Source: Chaetoceros tenuissimus (lineage: Eukaryota > Bacillariophyta > Thalassiosirophyceae > Chaetocerotales > Chaetocerotaceae). Taken from it: DNA of 64,000 nt. The stretch is taken from positions 1 through 64,000 of the forward strand of contig BLLK01000028.1 of NCBI GenBank assembly GCA_021927905.1. The letters run 5' to 3'. The translations under genes were made by a program, and so were the position numbers. Positions 9,231 through 18,162 of the stretch are shown piece by piece. The notes beneath the pieces are model-generated. The model saw nothing but the letters and a program-made list of their open reading frames with translations, had not been told where the DNA came from and did no database searches. Position 1 is the first letter of the stretch; each line of letters opens with the position of its first letter.

Positions 9231-9860
9231 ATGCAGATTCTAGTAGTATTCTCAATTTTTCTTTTGCTTCAACCATGCAAGGCATTTGTTGGGACAGGTT
9301 TCTCGCGAAACAAAGGTACTATCCAGAGAAATCGTGATACATCCCTTGCAAACTTTCTAACTGATATTGGCGATATGCTCACTGGAGGAAAACTGGGAGA
9401 AGAAAATAATCTACCTTTTGAACCACTCTGTCCAGTCAACTCAATTTCTTCAGAGCCTAGATGTTTTGCGGTGAAGGAAAGAGCTATTTCATTTACAGGA
9501 GAAGATTTTGATATTTATTGCACAACTGCGGGGGAACCGTTTGCACGCGTAAGAGGTGCTATGCTTCATTTACCTGGAAAAGATAAAATGAGACTTCGCA
9601 GCACTATGGGATGTGATGATGAGGTCTGTGTCTTGGATAGAGTACTATTGAGCTATAAGCAAGCATATGATATCTACAGAGGAGGGATGGGAGCGGAAAA
9701 GGTAGCTTGGATAGAGAAAGAATTGGTGGCTCTAAGCGATACTTTTGATGTATACCTCGAAGGAAGTGGAGTTGGGCCATTCAAAAAGCCACCGATCTAT
9801 AAACCGGGCGCAACTTCAAGGAGCGCAAGAGATAGAAGCAGAGACAGATGTGGAGGATGA
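9231..9860 (+). CDS. LURP-one-related (LOR) protein, N-terminal half only; gene apparently split
   Basis: The start is the ATG at 9231, giving a signal peptide ending PCKAF-VGTGF, which fits plastid targeting. Residues about 80-190 match the first two-thirds of the LOR/tubby-like barrel: FAVKERAISFTGEDFDIYC, ARVRGAMLHLPGKDKMRLRS, AYDIYRGG and SDTFDVYLEG. After KKPPIY (about 9802) the reading frame leaves the family and runs through an arginine-rich tail to a stop at 9860. The missing last third of the domain, with its characteristic G-D-F, Y-x-V-x-V-A-P-G-x-D and A-I-D-E segments, is found in the same orientation at 19551-19790. I therefore infer that about 9.7 kb of DNA separates the two halves of one gene. 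LOR proteins bind lipids or act in stress responses in plants; the role here is unknown. Confidence 0.75.
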   Translation: MQILVVFSIFLLLQPCKAFVGTGFSRNKGTIQRNRDTSLANFLTDIGDMLTGGKLGEENNLPFEPLCPVNSISSEPRCFAVKERAISFTGEDFDIYCTTAGEPFARVRGAMLHLPGKDKMRLRSTMGCDDEVCVLDRVLLSYKQAYDIYRGGMGAEKVAWIEKELVALSDTFDVYLEGSGVGPFKKPPIYKPGATSRSARDRSRDRCGG

Positions 9861-10281
9861 CGGTAATGATGACCTGCATAGTGATGACAGAGATGACGAG
9901 ACAGTAGAAGACGTAGTAGTTGAGGAAGTGATAGTAGAAGATGTAAATGAAGATGACGAAGCTGAAGAAGAGCATGAAGAAAGCGAAAGTGAAGAGGAAT
10001 CTGAAGAGAGAAAGGAAGAACGTCAGAGGCAATCTGAACATTTCAAAACAAATACAGGTGGAAATTTTGGACGAGGACAAAGAAAGAAGCTCAAGAGGAA
10101 GTTCTCTTTCCTACAAAAGAGATTCGAAAATATGAAAGAGCGCGAGCAAAGGAACTTCGCAAATTTCGCATGGCAAGAGTACAAAGACACAGGAGACAAG
10201 AGGATGTTAGAACACTGTGTAACTGGTTTTGTATTTGCACAACTATCTGCAAAAGAAGGCAGAAAAAGATATGGAAAAGAT
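9806..10281 (+). pseudogene. acidic then lysine-rich coding fragment
   Basis: An open frame here has no ATG of its own. It encodes about 75 mostly acidic residues, then a basic helix-rich stretch (RKKLKRKFSFLQKRFENMK) and NFANFAWQEYKDTGDKRML. Composition suggests real protein rather than chance. It stops making sense at about 10281, where it meets the 3' end of the AlkB-like gene. It looks like a piece of a gene cut at both ends. I do not recognise the family. A lysine-rich minus-strand tail at 19461-19540 could be its missing C-terminus, but this is speculative. Confidence 0.35.
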
Positions 10282-10287
10282 GTTTAT

Positions 10288-11271
10288 TTATTTACCATAT
10301 CTAACATTGTGATAATCTTTACCTACAAAAACACCACAGTCAACTACATAGTCGGCAAATTGTGGGATTGTCCAACCTTTGAATTTGGAACCTGGTTGAA
10401 GAACAAGATCATACATGAATGAAATACTATTTCTTTCCTGAATCATTGGCTGATGTTGGATATTTGAAAGTTTTCCTGAAGCTGTTGGGCCCATAAAGAG
10501 GACATCACCATCTTCCATCCCTAATGATACTCTATCATATTCACTCGAACCTTCAATGCGCCTAATCCATTCAAAGTTCTTGTACAATGTATCATCCGTT
10601 TCATCAACTTTGCCGCTTATGCGTGTAATCATAACACGCACAAATGGCTCAATACCATTGCAATAGTGTGCGATTAGCTTGTCTCTATGACTCTTCATAT
10701 AGCCACTCTTCGTTGATCCCTCTTCTCTCAAAGATGGAGTATATACTTTGACAAATGGCGGCCTCATGACAATGTTGTTCAAGTCGCAAAAGTCAGTCAA
10801 TGATCTACTTTCTGGATTTAATTCAAGTCTATGCTCACCGAAAGGTTTCCCCACGAACCCTTTTGTACCTGGTTTAAGAGATTTGACAGACTTGGAAAAC
10901 TTGAAAAATTTTTCATTGCTGCTGTCAATGTGCTCGTACCAGAGAAACTTATTCAATTTAGGTGAATTTAGATTGCCTGCTTGCAGGTCGTCATCCCTTA
11001 GTTGTACCACAGCACAATCACCGAAAACAATGTTGGAAAGTTCAATATCACCAAGAGAGCCTTGATTCCAAGAAGTAGTTGCTTCTAGTTCTTGGCTTCT
11101 AAAAATAGAGCGATTCGACAAGCGAGTTTGGACACCAAGAGATGCTTGATGTCCAAAGAGAGTTCCGACATCAAGAGATGCTTGATTTGGAAGAAGAGAT
11201 TGTTCTACTCTCTGCCTTTTTGGTACACTTGGTGCACTCCACAATGTTTTTAGAGTCTGTTGTTTACTCAT
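10288..11271 (-). CDS. AlkB-like Fe(II)/2-oxoglutarate dioxygenase with PIP-like N-terminus
   Basis: A 327-residue protein. Its C-terminal half has the double-stranded beta-helix signature: H195-R-D197 in YMKSHRDK, distal H273 in IQHQP, and R280 in ERNSISFMYDL seven residues later, the spacing of the 2-oxoglutarate-binding Arg in AlkB relatives. GDVLFM precedes the distal His as in that family. The N-terminus has QQTLKTLW followed by PKRQR, which resembles a degenerate PCNA-interacting box plus a nuclear signal. That would fit removal of alkyl groups from nuclear DNA, but the substrate is inferred. Residues 25-60 repeat an N/HQASL-VGT/Q motif. The start is the first ATG. It lies in the segment that interrupts the LOR gene. 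Confidence 0.66.
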   Translation of the reverse strand: MSKQQTLKTLWSAPSVPKRQRVEQSLLPNQASLDVGTLFGHQASLGVQTRLSNRSIFRSQELEATTSWNQGSLGDIELSNIVFGDCAVVQLRDDDLQAGNLNSPKLNKFLWYEHIDSSNEKFFKFSKSVKSLKPGTKGFVGKPFGEHRLELNPESRSLTDFCDLNNIVMRPPFVKVYTPSLREEGSTKSGYMKSHRDKLIAHYCNGIEPFVRVMITRISGKVDETDDTLYKNFEWIRRIEGSSEYDRVSLGMEDGDVLFMGPTASGKLSNIQHQPMIQERNSISFMYDLVLQPGSKFKGWTIPQFADYVVDCGVFVGKDYHNVRYGK

Positions 11272-11740
11272 GATTTGAATTTAGCCTTTCAATGAATACT
11301 GTTAGCGAAACAAAATCAAGTATTCGAATCAAAATCTAACAAATAGGACTTACTATCAGAAGCACTAAGTTTGGCTTGAATAGTTCAATGGAATTGATTT
11401 GATTTGAATCGATTTGATTCAATGTGCAAAAGTAGTGGTTCAACTTTTGCAGTTTGCAATTTATGAGCAGAGCGAGTGAAGTTGAAAAGTGAACTTGAGT
11501 AAAGAAAGTAAAAATTCAAATTTGAATTTTAAATTAAATTTATAGCGTACAATAAGGACATACTTGTAAATTCTTTCACATCTTCGTTCACTGCCAGTCA
11601 TTTTTTCTGTGGAAGAGTTAAAGATCTATATAAATCTATATGTGTATAATATATTTTCATTTTTGTGCAATGAAATATCTGCATAGATTTTGCATTTAGA
11701 AAAGTGAGGAAAACGCTTTTCTGAAAATACTGTTATAGAA
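11272..11740. other. AT-rich spacer upstream of the AlkB-like gene
   Basis: AT-rich DNA with several short GATTTGAAT-like repeats at 11390-11425. It presumably includes the promoter of the minus-strand dioxygenase gene. No gene was seen. Confidence 0.35.
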
Positions 11741-11748
11741 CCGTTATC

Positions 11749-11840
11749 AAGGTAGATAAATAGAGACACAGGTAGTCCATCGACCGTTTCGCGCCAAAAA
11801 CATGCGTGGCACGAGAAGCCTCATCGACTCCGGCAAACCC
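11749..11840 (+). repeat. left long inverted repeat of the 1.9-kb element
   Basis: Pairs with 13555-13685. The best-conserved blocks are GGTAGATAATAGAGACA, GGTAGTCCATC, TTTCGCGCCA and TCGACTCCGGCA. Confidence 0.72.
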
Positions 11841-12344
11841 TCATTTCTCACACAACAATACAATCATACCGAATGGTATGCATATTGACGACCTCTCTCA
11901 TTTGCATTATGCATGTGACAATTTAAAAATAATATTCATCAAATGGCAAAAAATACAACAAGATCGAAAAGCAGCTATTGCATGTCTGTAACCAGTTACA
12001 CAATGTGAACATTGTTGTACTACTGTTACTATTTGATGCAGGAGGAAGTAATAGTCGTCTTGCCTCTCTACTTCGACATGGTGTTGAACTGCCGTCCGAA
12101 ATGAAATGGCTCAATGAGTCCTTGATCTCATTCACCGACCCAACAGGATACAAAGGAACCCGTGTTGGAATTTCTCATTGTAGCACACACGGGTTAAAAG
12201 GCTCTATGGAATGCTTTTTTAGCAAGTAGTAAAGAAGATTCGACAGCCCGTTACTTTCGATCTAGAGATGGGACTCGTTTCACATGGAATGGTTGCGTAA
12301 CCGAATGCTTCTATCGTGATCGCCAGCATCTACAGCAAGACACA

Positions 12345-13481
12345 ATGCTTACCATGGACAGTGTGTTTCCTAATCATTGGAACAAGATGAGAGTGGGAGA
12401 AGCGCTTCGTGTCTTCTCGGAAAAAACTCTTGTGGAACAGTTCATGACAATTGGTCAGGAACTTAACTGTTTCAATGAATTATTGTTTTCTGGGAATAGA
12501 AATGGGAATAAATTTGATGCAGCGTGCCAACAAGTTGTATCTAAGTGTCTCCATCTACTCCGTGATTCAATCTTATTCTCAAAGCAATCCAAGTTTTCTT
12601 CTTTATGGTATGGTCTGTACTATTCGATTGACAAAGAAAAATTCTTAGAAAATGGAGGTCCATTCTCTCAACTCCCACAAGACTTGCGTGAAAATCAATG
12701 TGGTCTTTACATGATAATTGAAAATCTCTTTAAGCTTCTTGAAAAATGGCTTGTAGATGAAACACGAACACAAGCAGAAAAGAAACGTGAGAACCAAGAC
12801 AACAAAGAAGAAAGTATCGACAGCCGTAATAGCAAAATCACAAATTTCGTTGGCTTTGCAGTTTATTCACTGATTCGACACTATGGCAGTTTAGAACGAA
12901 AATCACAAGTGAATGAAGAGAAAGAATCTGAAAAAGAATACAATGAAATCGGAACGTACTTACGTCGGATGCAAATACTCCATGAAGATGCTTTATTGGA
13001 TGTAGATTACCTGAAGCATAGATATTCTCCTCGTGATCAAATGTTGAATCACGGTGGTAGAACTTTGATATCACCTGAATTCTTCAAATTTGCTACTATT
13101 CTAACTTCATTGTGTGATACAGAACTATCCATGTCAAAAATATCTGAGCGTGGAACGGCATATCTTTCAGAGGGAATCAAGAATATAAAAGAGAGCGAGG
13201 AACTCAGAAAATCATTTGAACAATTCAATGATGATGTACCTCTTCCTGTAAAGCTCCAACTTGATAGTATCTATAAGTCCCTTGTTGAAAAAACAGCAAG
13301 GAGTAGGAGCAGCTATGAGTTGGGAAGATATAGAGAAAAGAATATTGGACAGTATGCTAAAGACTCGGTTACTTCCGCACATCGTGCTGTTCTAAAGATC
13401 AACTACGGTGAAAGGAGCGCAAAGGCGTCTAGTGCGAAAGCTGATAAAGAATTAGAGGATAGGAAAAATAAAGCAAAGTAA
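12345..13481 (+). CDS. unrecognised protein encoded inside the inverted-repeat element
   Basis: From the ATG at 12345 the product is 378 residues: helical, polar, with a charged linker near residue 150 and a lysine-rich C-terminus. Coding clearly extends upstream. The same frame is open back to about 12205 (RYFRSRDGTRFTWNGC), and an adjacent frame from about 12042, after a plausible intron acceptor TTTGATGCAG, encodes SRLASLLRHGVELPSEM. The two frames meet at a T run near 12215, so a one-base difference there (sequencing error or mutation) interrupts the gene. I see no DDE triad, zinc finger or known enzyme motif. Lying between inverted repeats, it may be an atypical transposase or a captured gene. 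Confidence 0.5.
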   Translation: MLTMDSVFPNHWNKMRVGEALRVFSEKTLVEQFMTIGQELNCFNELLFSGNRNGNKFDAACQQVVSKCLHLLRDSILFSKQSKFSSLWYGLYYSIDKEKFLENGGPFSQLPQDLRENQCGLYMIIENLFKLLEKWLVDETRTQAEKKRENQDNKEESIDSRNSKITNFVGFAVYSLIRHYGSLERKSQVNEEKESEKEYNEIGTYLRRMQILHEDALLDVDYLKHRYSPRDQMLNHGGRTLISPEFFKFATILTSLCDTELSMSKISERGTAYLSEGIKNIKESEELRKSFEQFNDDVPLPVKLQLDSIYKSLVEKTARSRSSYELGRYREKNIGQYAKDSVTSAHRAVLKINYGERSAKASSAKADKELEDRKNKAK

Positions 13482-13554
13482 ATAGGGGCAAGTAACAGTA
13501 CCTTAGTTCTATGTTTGTGTTACTGTTACGTGTGTAAAAACATCTTTTCTTGAG

Positions 13555-13685
13555 AGGATGCCGGAGTCGAGGGAAGCATCCTGTGCCGCGCATGTTTTTT
13601 TGGAGAACATTGGGACGTACGTATGTCTCTACTGAAAAAAATGGCGCGAAAAATTGATGGACTACCTGTCTCTATTATCTACCTG
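13555..13685 (-). repeat. right long inverted repeat of the 1.9-kb element
   Basis: Pairs with 11749-11840 and contains one extra block (about 13603-13640) that is absent on the left. Confidence 0.68.
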
Positions 13686-13832
13686 ACCGTTATATAATCC
13701 ATCTCTCTACTGTTGTTCTAGCCACATAATGAGAGAAGCAAGACGATGTTAAAAGAAGCCAAAGAATAATGCCTCTTTCAAAGAATGCCAATGAAGGTAA
13801 CTATCTTGTCATAAAAATCATTTAGAATAAAG

Positions 13833-15224
13833 ATGAAATTCAAGGGTAATGAATACCAACAAATTCCAGCTCATATTGAACCTCATGACAAAGATGACAC
13901 TGATGCTGCAGAAATGCGGGCTAAGTTAGACCAAATGAGGCTTGCTAGAGCTGCAGCGTCCAACAACAAGAATGAAGACGCAGCAGCATTGTCCAACAAG
14001 AATGAAAGTGAAGTTGGATCATACAAATTAGATGGTCCTACAAAGGAACGCCAAGAAGAAATTAAGAAGAATAATAAAAATTTTCAGGCACTGGGACAAC
14101 CATTTTACGAGAAATTCAAGGGCAAAGGTAAAGTTGAAGCAATTCAGGTGGAGAGATTCTACAAGAACCTATCAAAAGTACTAATCCGTAAAAAAGTCAA
14201 AGATCAGGATTTTACACAATTTGAAGATGTAGAAGAAATGATTCGTGAGTTTGGGTTGCCAGAAATTCAATGCACTACAAATGATGCTACAATGTACAAC
14301 AAATATAGAACAATATTGGGTAGTGGTTTTGACAAACTATCTGTACATCCACTTATGGAATCAGTGGATGGAAGCAAACTATATTGTCTGAGGTTTGCAT
14401 CGAATCCACACAATGTTTCTGTTCCTTTTGAAATTCCCAACCAATTGGTAGATATGGTTGATATTTGCGATATGAATGGAAAGTTGTTGGAAAGGACGAA
14501 CACTCGAAATGAGTGTAGTGAATTTATTTTGAAAAATGCAAAAAAGAAACTTCGCTATGATAATGTAAGTGATTTGACCAAATCATCACTGACAGGACTA
14601 ATAAAACGTCGCAGAAACAACAATCCAGGGAAAGTGTCAGATGAACCAATTGGATTCCCTCCATGCAAAGGTAAAGCTGAGTTTCTTTTGACAGTCTATC
14701 CTAAGGATTATGTTAGACCTGTTTCATCAGCTGATGACTCCAAGCAACCTGTGCAAGCAAACACCAATTCCAAGTTACCTGCATATTTTGCAGCCGCTGA
14801 TTCCAAGTTACCTGCAAAGGATGCAGCCGCTGATTCCAAGTTACCTGCAAAGGATGCAGCCACTGATTCCAAGTTACCTGCAAAGGATGCAGCCGCTGAT
14901 TCCAAGTTACCTGCAAAGGATGCAGCCACTGATTCCAAGTTACCTGCAAAGGATGCAGCCGCTGATTCCAAGTTACCTGCAAAGGATGCAGCCGCTGATT
15001 CCAAGTTGCCAGCAGATGAAACTTCTGTTATTGAACTGTCATCTGACGAAGAATCCAATGGAAAAGATGGAATTGACAAGGGAGCAATCCAACATTCAGA
15101 TGTTGATTCTTTTGATGAAGAAAATTGGGAAGAGGAAGAAGAGGAATTCAACGAAGAGGAGTTTTGCGGAGATGAATCTGAATCATCTGCTTCATCCAAA
15201 CATGATGCAGATTCAGACTATTGA
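13833..15224 (+). CDS. unknown nuclear-type protein with 11-residue repeats and a SUMO-interaction-like motif
   Basis: A 463-residue protein. Residues 1-95 are charged and disordered-looking. Residues about 95-310 are a folded part I do not recognise (FGLPEIQCTTND, GSKLYCLRFAS, FLLTVYPKDY). Residues about 320-395 are tandem copies of ADSKLPAKDAA. After this comes VIELSSDEE at about 399-407, a classical hydrophobic SUMO-interaction core followed by Ser and acidic residues. The tail is very acidic. The start is the first ATG after a short AT-rich leader. SUMO binding and a chromatin role are inferred. It sits within the segment that interrupts the LOR gene, next to the inverted-repeat element. 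Confidence 0.7.
   Translation: MKFKGNEYQQIPAHIEPHDKDDTDAAEMRAKLDQMRLARAAASNNKNEDAAALSNKNESEVGSYKLDGPTKERQEEIKKNNKNFQALGQPFYEKFKGKGKVEAIQVERFYKNLSKVLIRKKVKDQDFTQFEDVEEMIREFGLPEIQCTTNDATMYNKYRTILGSGFDKLSVHPLMESVDGSKLYCLRFASNPHNVSVPFEIPNQLVDMVDICDMNGKLLERTNTRNECSEFILKNAKKKLRYDNVSDLTKSSLTGLIKRRRNNNPGKVSDEPIGFPPCKGKAEFLLTVYPKDYVRPVSSADDSKQPVQANTNSKLPAYFAAADSKLPAKDAAADSKLPAKDAATDSKLPAKDAAADSKLPAKDAATDSKLPAKDAAADSKLPAKDAAADSKLPADETSVIELSSDEESNGKDGIDKGAIQHSDVDSFDEENWEEEEEEFNEEEFCGDESESSASSKHDADSDY
14790..15010 (+). repeat. 33-bp in-frame tandem repeat
   Basis: About seven units of 33 bases encode ADSKLPAKDAA. One codon alternates between GCT and ACT, giving alternating A/T and a 66-bp higher-order unit, which suggests expansion by doubling. 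Confidence 0.85.
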
Positions 15225-16092
15225 AAAGTCAGTTCTTTCCTTTTGGGGGCAGAGGAAGTACTGTCAGACATACAATCATTGTAGATATCATAAAGTAATT
15301 CTATTTGTTACTTTATTGTTGTAGTAACAGACACTTGTATCCTATCACTATCTCTTCTCTTTCTTGTTCATCATCTGATGGCAAGTAAAATATGATTCCA
15401 ACCCAAAAATGCAACAAACCATTGTTAGCGGCATTTTGATATTCACGAATAATTCTAGTGTATAAAGATTAGATTTACTTCTACAGGGCGAAGTATATGT
15501 TCAAAAGGATCCGTGAGTCTAATAAGTGTGAGTTTTGTGGATTTGAACGAGCAACTGCAACTGCATCTACTGCGCGATGAGATTTGGAATTTCATCTTGT
15601 AGTTGGCGCAAAGTTGAATACATACACAACAGTAAAGATTGGATCTTTATTGTGAGTGATATAATAAAATAAGACCTATAAATTTCTCTTCGTCGAAAGA
15701 ATTCTCTTCAAAGTAAATATGAAATGATTGACAATCAGCCTTATACCAGTCAGAACAATAATTCTACTATACTAATCTATATAAATGCATCCAATATCAT
15801 AATCTGAAATCGGTCTACCACATTCCACATATACCAGCCTTCAAAGTAAATGTCAAATACGGCTACGATTGGAATAGACTTGTATACAACATATCTGTAG
15901 ATAGATTTCCACCAGTCACAATAACCGTAGAATATTCCAAACACCTGAACACAACTCTGGTAGAAGAGTCTAACTCCTTTTTCTGAATCTCAACTTCATC
16001 TACTCATGAAGATTTGCGTCTATCCCAATCCTTCTTATTTCCATGTAGGTTGTTGCTCAAAGTAAGTATGCGCATCTCTAATCATTTTCAAA
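15225..16092. other. AT-rich spacer without recognised gene
   Basis: It contains scattered repeats of a TTCAAAGTAAATNTNAAAT-like phrase (15707, 15840, 16058). No convincing reading frame was seen. Confidence 0.4.
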
Positions 16093-16405
16093 CTACACAG
16101 TGAATCTAATGATAGTTCCACTATTCAAAGTCGTAGCACCTACAGCCATGGATTCGTCATCATTTAGATATCTTTTACTATCCTGATCAATCAAACTTCC
16201 TGTATCAAATGGTATTTTGATCTCGTGATCACATTTATTTCTATTTTCAGCAACTTCTTTAGCACCTCTATTTATTCTTTCAATACTTGGTTCACAATCA
16301 GTCGCAGTATCAAACTCTTCCAAAGCATCACGGAAGAATTGTGTAGGTGTCAGATGCACTAGTTTGAGAGAAGAGGAAGTCTCAGATGCTGGTAAAGTCA
16401 ATGTC
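16093..16405 (-). CDS. hypothetical protein, probable last exon
   Basis: About 100 codons are open but lack an ATG. The frame can begin at an acceptor-like GTTGTCAG near 16411. The product includes LTPTQFFRDALEEFDTATD and ends GATTLNSGTIIRFTV. I do not recognise it. Whether the overlapping upstream frame to 16688 supplies a first exon is unclear. Confidence 0.3.
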
Positions 16406-16828
16406 GAAAGCTGACAACTTCTTCGTCAAAAGGAAGAATTATGTTGATATTGCACAGTGCCACACAGGATGTTGTAGTTGTTGATGTAGATAGTACATCA
16501 ATAGCAGTAGAGATAGTAATAGTGCTGTCAAACAAAGTGACATGATTTTGGATTTCTTTTTTGTGTGATTTTTGATTCCTCATGATCGCCAAAATATGAT
16601 AAATACCAACAGAAGTACATACGTGCAAAATTGTTGACATTCCGATGACATCATAGTCCAATGACATTATTTTCCATTGCAAAAACAAGACGCTTTCCTG
16701 CCTTTATTTATAAACCAAACAAATTCAAAATATAATAATATCATAGGAATTAACTATCACATTTATTTAATCATTGTTTTGTGGAGGTATTTCTTTCAAA
16801 AAAATAAATTACAAAAAATGGCAATACA

Positions 16829-16891
16829 GGGGGCCCCAACAGTGTGCAGCATTACTGCCACGCACTGTCGGGGGCATGACGCCCCTACGTA
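16829..16891. repeat. GC-rich double hairpin in AT-rich DNA
   Basis: GGGGGCCCC (16829-16837) is followed by a 40-base near-palindrome at 16834-16873 whose arms begin CCCCAACAGTG and end CACTGTCGGGG. A second perfect hairpin follows, GGGGC-ATGAC-GCCCC (16871-16885), and then TACGTA. The surroundings are more than 70 percent A+T. It may be the core of a small foldback element or a structured RNA; no family was recognised. Confidence 0.6.
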
Positions 16892-17064
16892 GGTGCGGTA
16901 GCCACTTCCAGACTTTCTATCCTTTCATCATGCACCAAATTTGATATATAAAGTCTATATTTTTATTCCTTTTTCCGAAATAATCAAAAAAATCAAATAT
17001 AAATAATTACTAACATATTTGAATACAAGAAAGTAAGATATACCAAATATTAATTCATATTATT

Positions 17065-18162
17065 TTATTTTTCATTGTTGTTTCCAGCAAGAACATTTGT
17101 TTTCAAATACATGCTGCAATTGAAAACTGTTTCATTACTGAATGCTTCCGAATTGGAACTGCTGCAATGCAATTCGTCCGCAGAATTAAAAACAAGAATA
17201 TCTCCTGCACGCAATGCAATTGCTCTTCCTTGATCAGGAAAGCAAAAGTAAGTCACAATATCTGCTTCCTCTTTATAATGATCCTCATCTTCTGCAAGTG
17301 ATGTGATTACAGATACAAATGCATCATCATCTTTGTGAGCATTGAGGTAGGATCCAACTCCTACAGCAATGCTCACAAGAACCTGGCCCTGTTTAATCAA
17401 TTCCTCTGGATTTGCATCTGGACTACAAGCATTTACAAAATCAGAAAACCCCTTTTTCTCAGCCATTTTAAATCCTTTAAGATGCATTGGATGAATATAT
17501 CCTTGCGCTTTATTGTCATTGAATCGAATTAATTTTTGAATGCGCTCAACAAGACCGGGAACTTTTTTTTCATGTTCCATCCACTTCTCGTAGTTACCTT
17601 TTTTATTTCTGCAAGGAGTCCATCCTCTGCAGAAATACGCCTCAGCTCCATCATCTTTATTTTTTACTCCAACAAGTCTTGTCCCTCCTCTTGTGTATTT
17701 TGGATTAGCTTTCTGTAAACATAGATTTAAAGCTTCAAATATATCTTTTGGTCTATCTAATAAGGCCTTTTCTCTTGGAACTAGCGTCGCAATGACATGC
17801 CCCTTTTCATTGTGAAGTGAAAATCCATTTGTATCATCAATGATTTCCAATTCACTTACTCTAAATTTTGTTACTTTTTTACCTTGGATTTTGTCGGGAA
17901 TTTCATTTAAATCACCACCTGCAAATACTACTGGTTCTTTGTTGTTTAGAGCATCTCTGATTTCTTCTTTAAGAGGTTCTGGATGGTAGTGATTGAGACT
18001 TAGATTCAATTTCCTACATCTTTTGTTAAATCTTCTTAACTGATTTTTTGTTTTGAAAGAAATCTTGGGTTTGTTAATGCATTGCGCATTTTTCCTAGAT
18101 CTCTTTGAGTTGATACTCTTACTCTTGAAGGAGTGAGAACAATTGTTGAAGAATGTATGCAT
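17065..18162 (-). CDS. putative Fe(II)-dependent dioxygenase-like protein (HxD...H fold)
   Basis: A 365-residue protein. The C-terminal half shows a dioxygenase-like beta-helix: GSYLNAHKDDDAF (H276-x-D278), then GRAIALRAGDILVFNSADELHCSS with distal H332, and a closing strand FNCSMYLKT. This resembles the 2-oxoglutarate oxygenase folds found in nucleic-acid or protein hydroxylases and in some transposon-borne TET/JBP-like proteins. I cannot place the 2-oxoglutarate-binding residue with certainty. The first 55 residues are very basic, like a nuclear or nucleolar signal. It is not closely similar to the AlkB-like gene at 10288. The start is the first ATG. It lies in the DNA between the two LOR halves. 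Confidence 0.55.
   Translation of the reverse strand: MHTFFNNCSHSFKSKSINSKRSRKNAQCINKPKISFKTKNQLRRFNKRCRKLNLSLNHYHPEPLKEEIRDALNNKEPVVFAGGDLNEIPDKIQGKKVTKFRVSELEIIDDTNGFSLHNEKGHVIATLVPREKALLDRPKDIFEALNLCLQKANPKYTRGGTRLVGVKNKDDGAEAYFCRGWTPCRNKKGNYEKWMEHEKKVPGLVERIQKLIRFNDNKAQGYIHPMHLKGFKMAEKKGFSDFVNACSPDANPEELIKQGQVLVSIAVGVGSYLNAHKDDDAFVSVITSLAEDEDHYKEEADIVTYFCFPDQGRAIALRAGDILVFNSADELHCSSSNSEAFSNETVFNCSMYLKTNVLAGNNNEK

Larger units (their letters stand above)
11749..13685. mobile_element. inverted-repeat DNA element with 8-bp target duplication and an unknown protein gene
   Basis: The ends are imperfect inverted repeats. Left, starting at 11749, is CAAGGTAGATAATAGAGACA; right, ending at 13685, is the reverse complement of CAGGTAGATAATAGAGACAG. 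Similarity continues inwards through GGTAGTCCATC, CGCGCCA and CATGCGTGGCAC to about 11840 on the left. On the right it reaches about 13555, with one extra block of roughly 35 bases. The directly repeated ACCGTTAT flanks the element at 11741-11748 and 13686-13693. An 8-bp duplication and a CA start fit hAT elements, while long inverted repeats fit Mutator-like ones. No known transposase was recognised, so it is either non-autonomous with a passenger gene or a new family. Confidence 0.72.

Noticed and set aside
9745-10422. A single 225-codon gene reading through the acidic region
   Set aside because: Its first part overlaps the LOR gene and its last part is antisense to the AlkB-like gene; only the middle looks like protein, so it is listed as a fragment.
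14790-15010. Regular 33-bp repeats resembling a CRISPR array
   Set aside because: The units are contiguous without unique spacers, stay in frame inside a gene and encode an 11-residue repeat; the genome is eukaryotic.
14708-15324. Long open frames on both strands over the repeat-protein gene (including QVTWNQRLHPL-type repeats)
   Set aside because: These are alternative-frame readings of the 33-bp repeat; composition is not protein-like and the plus-strand gene explains the region.
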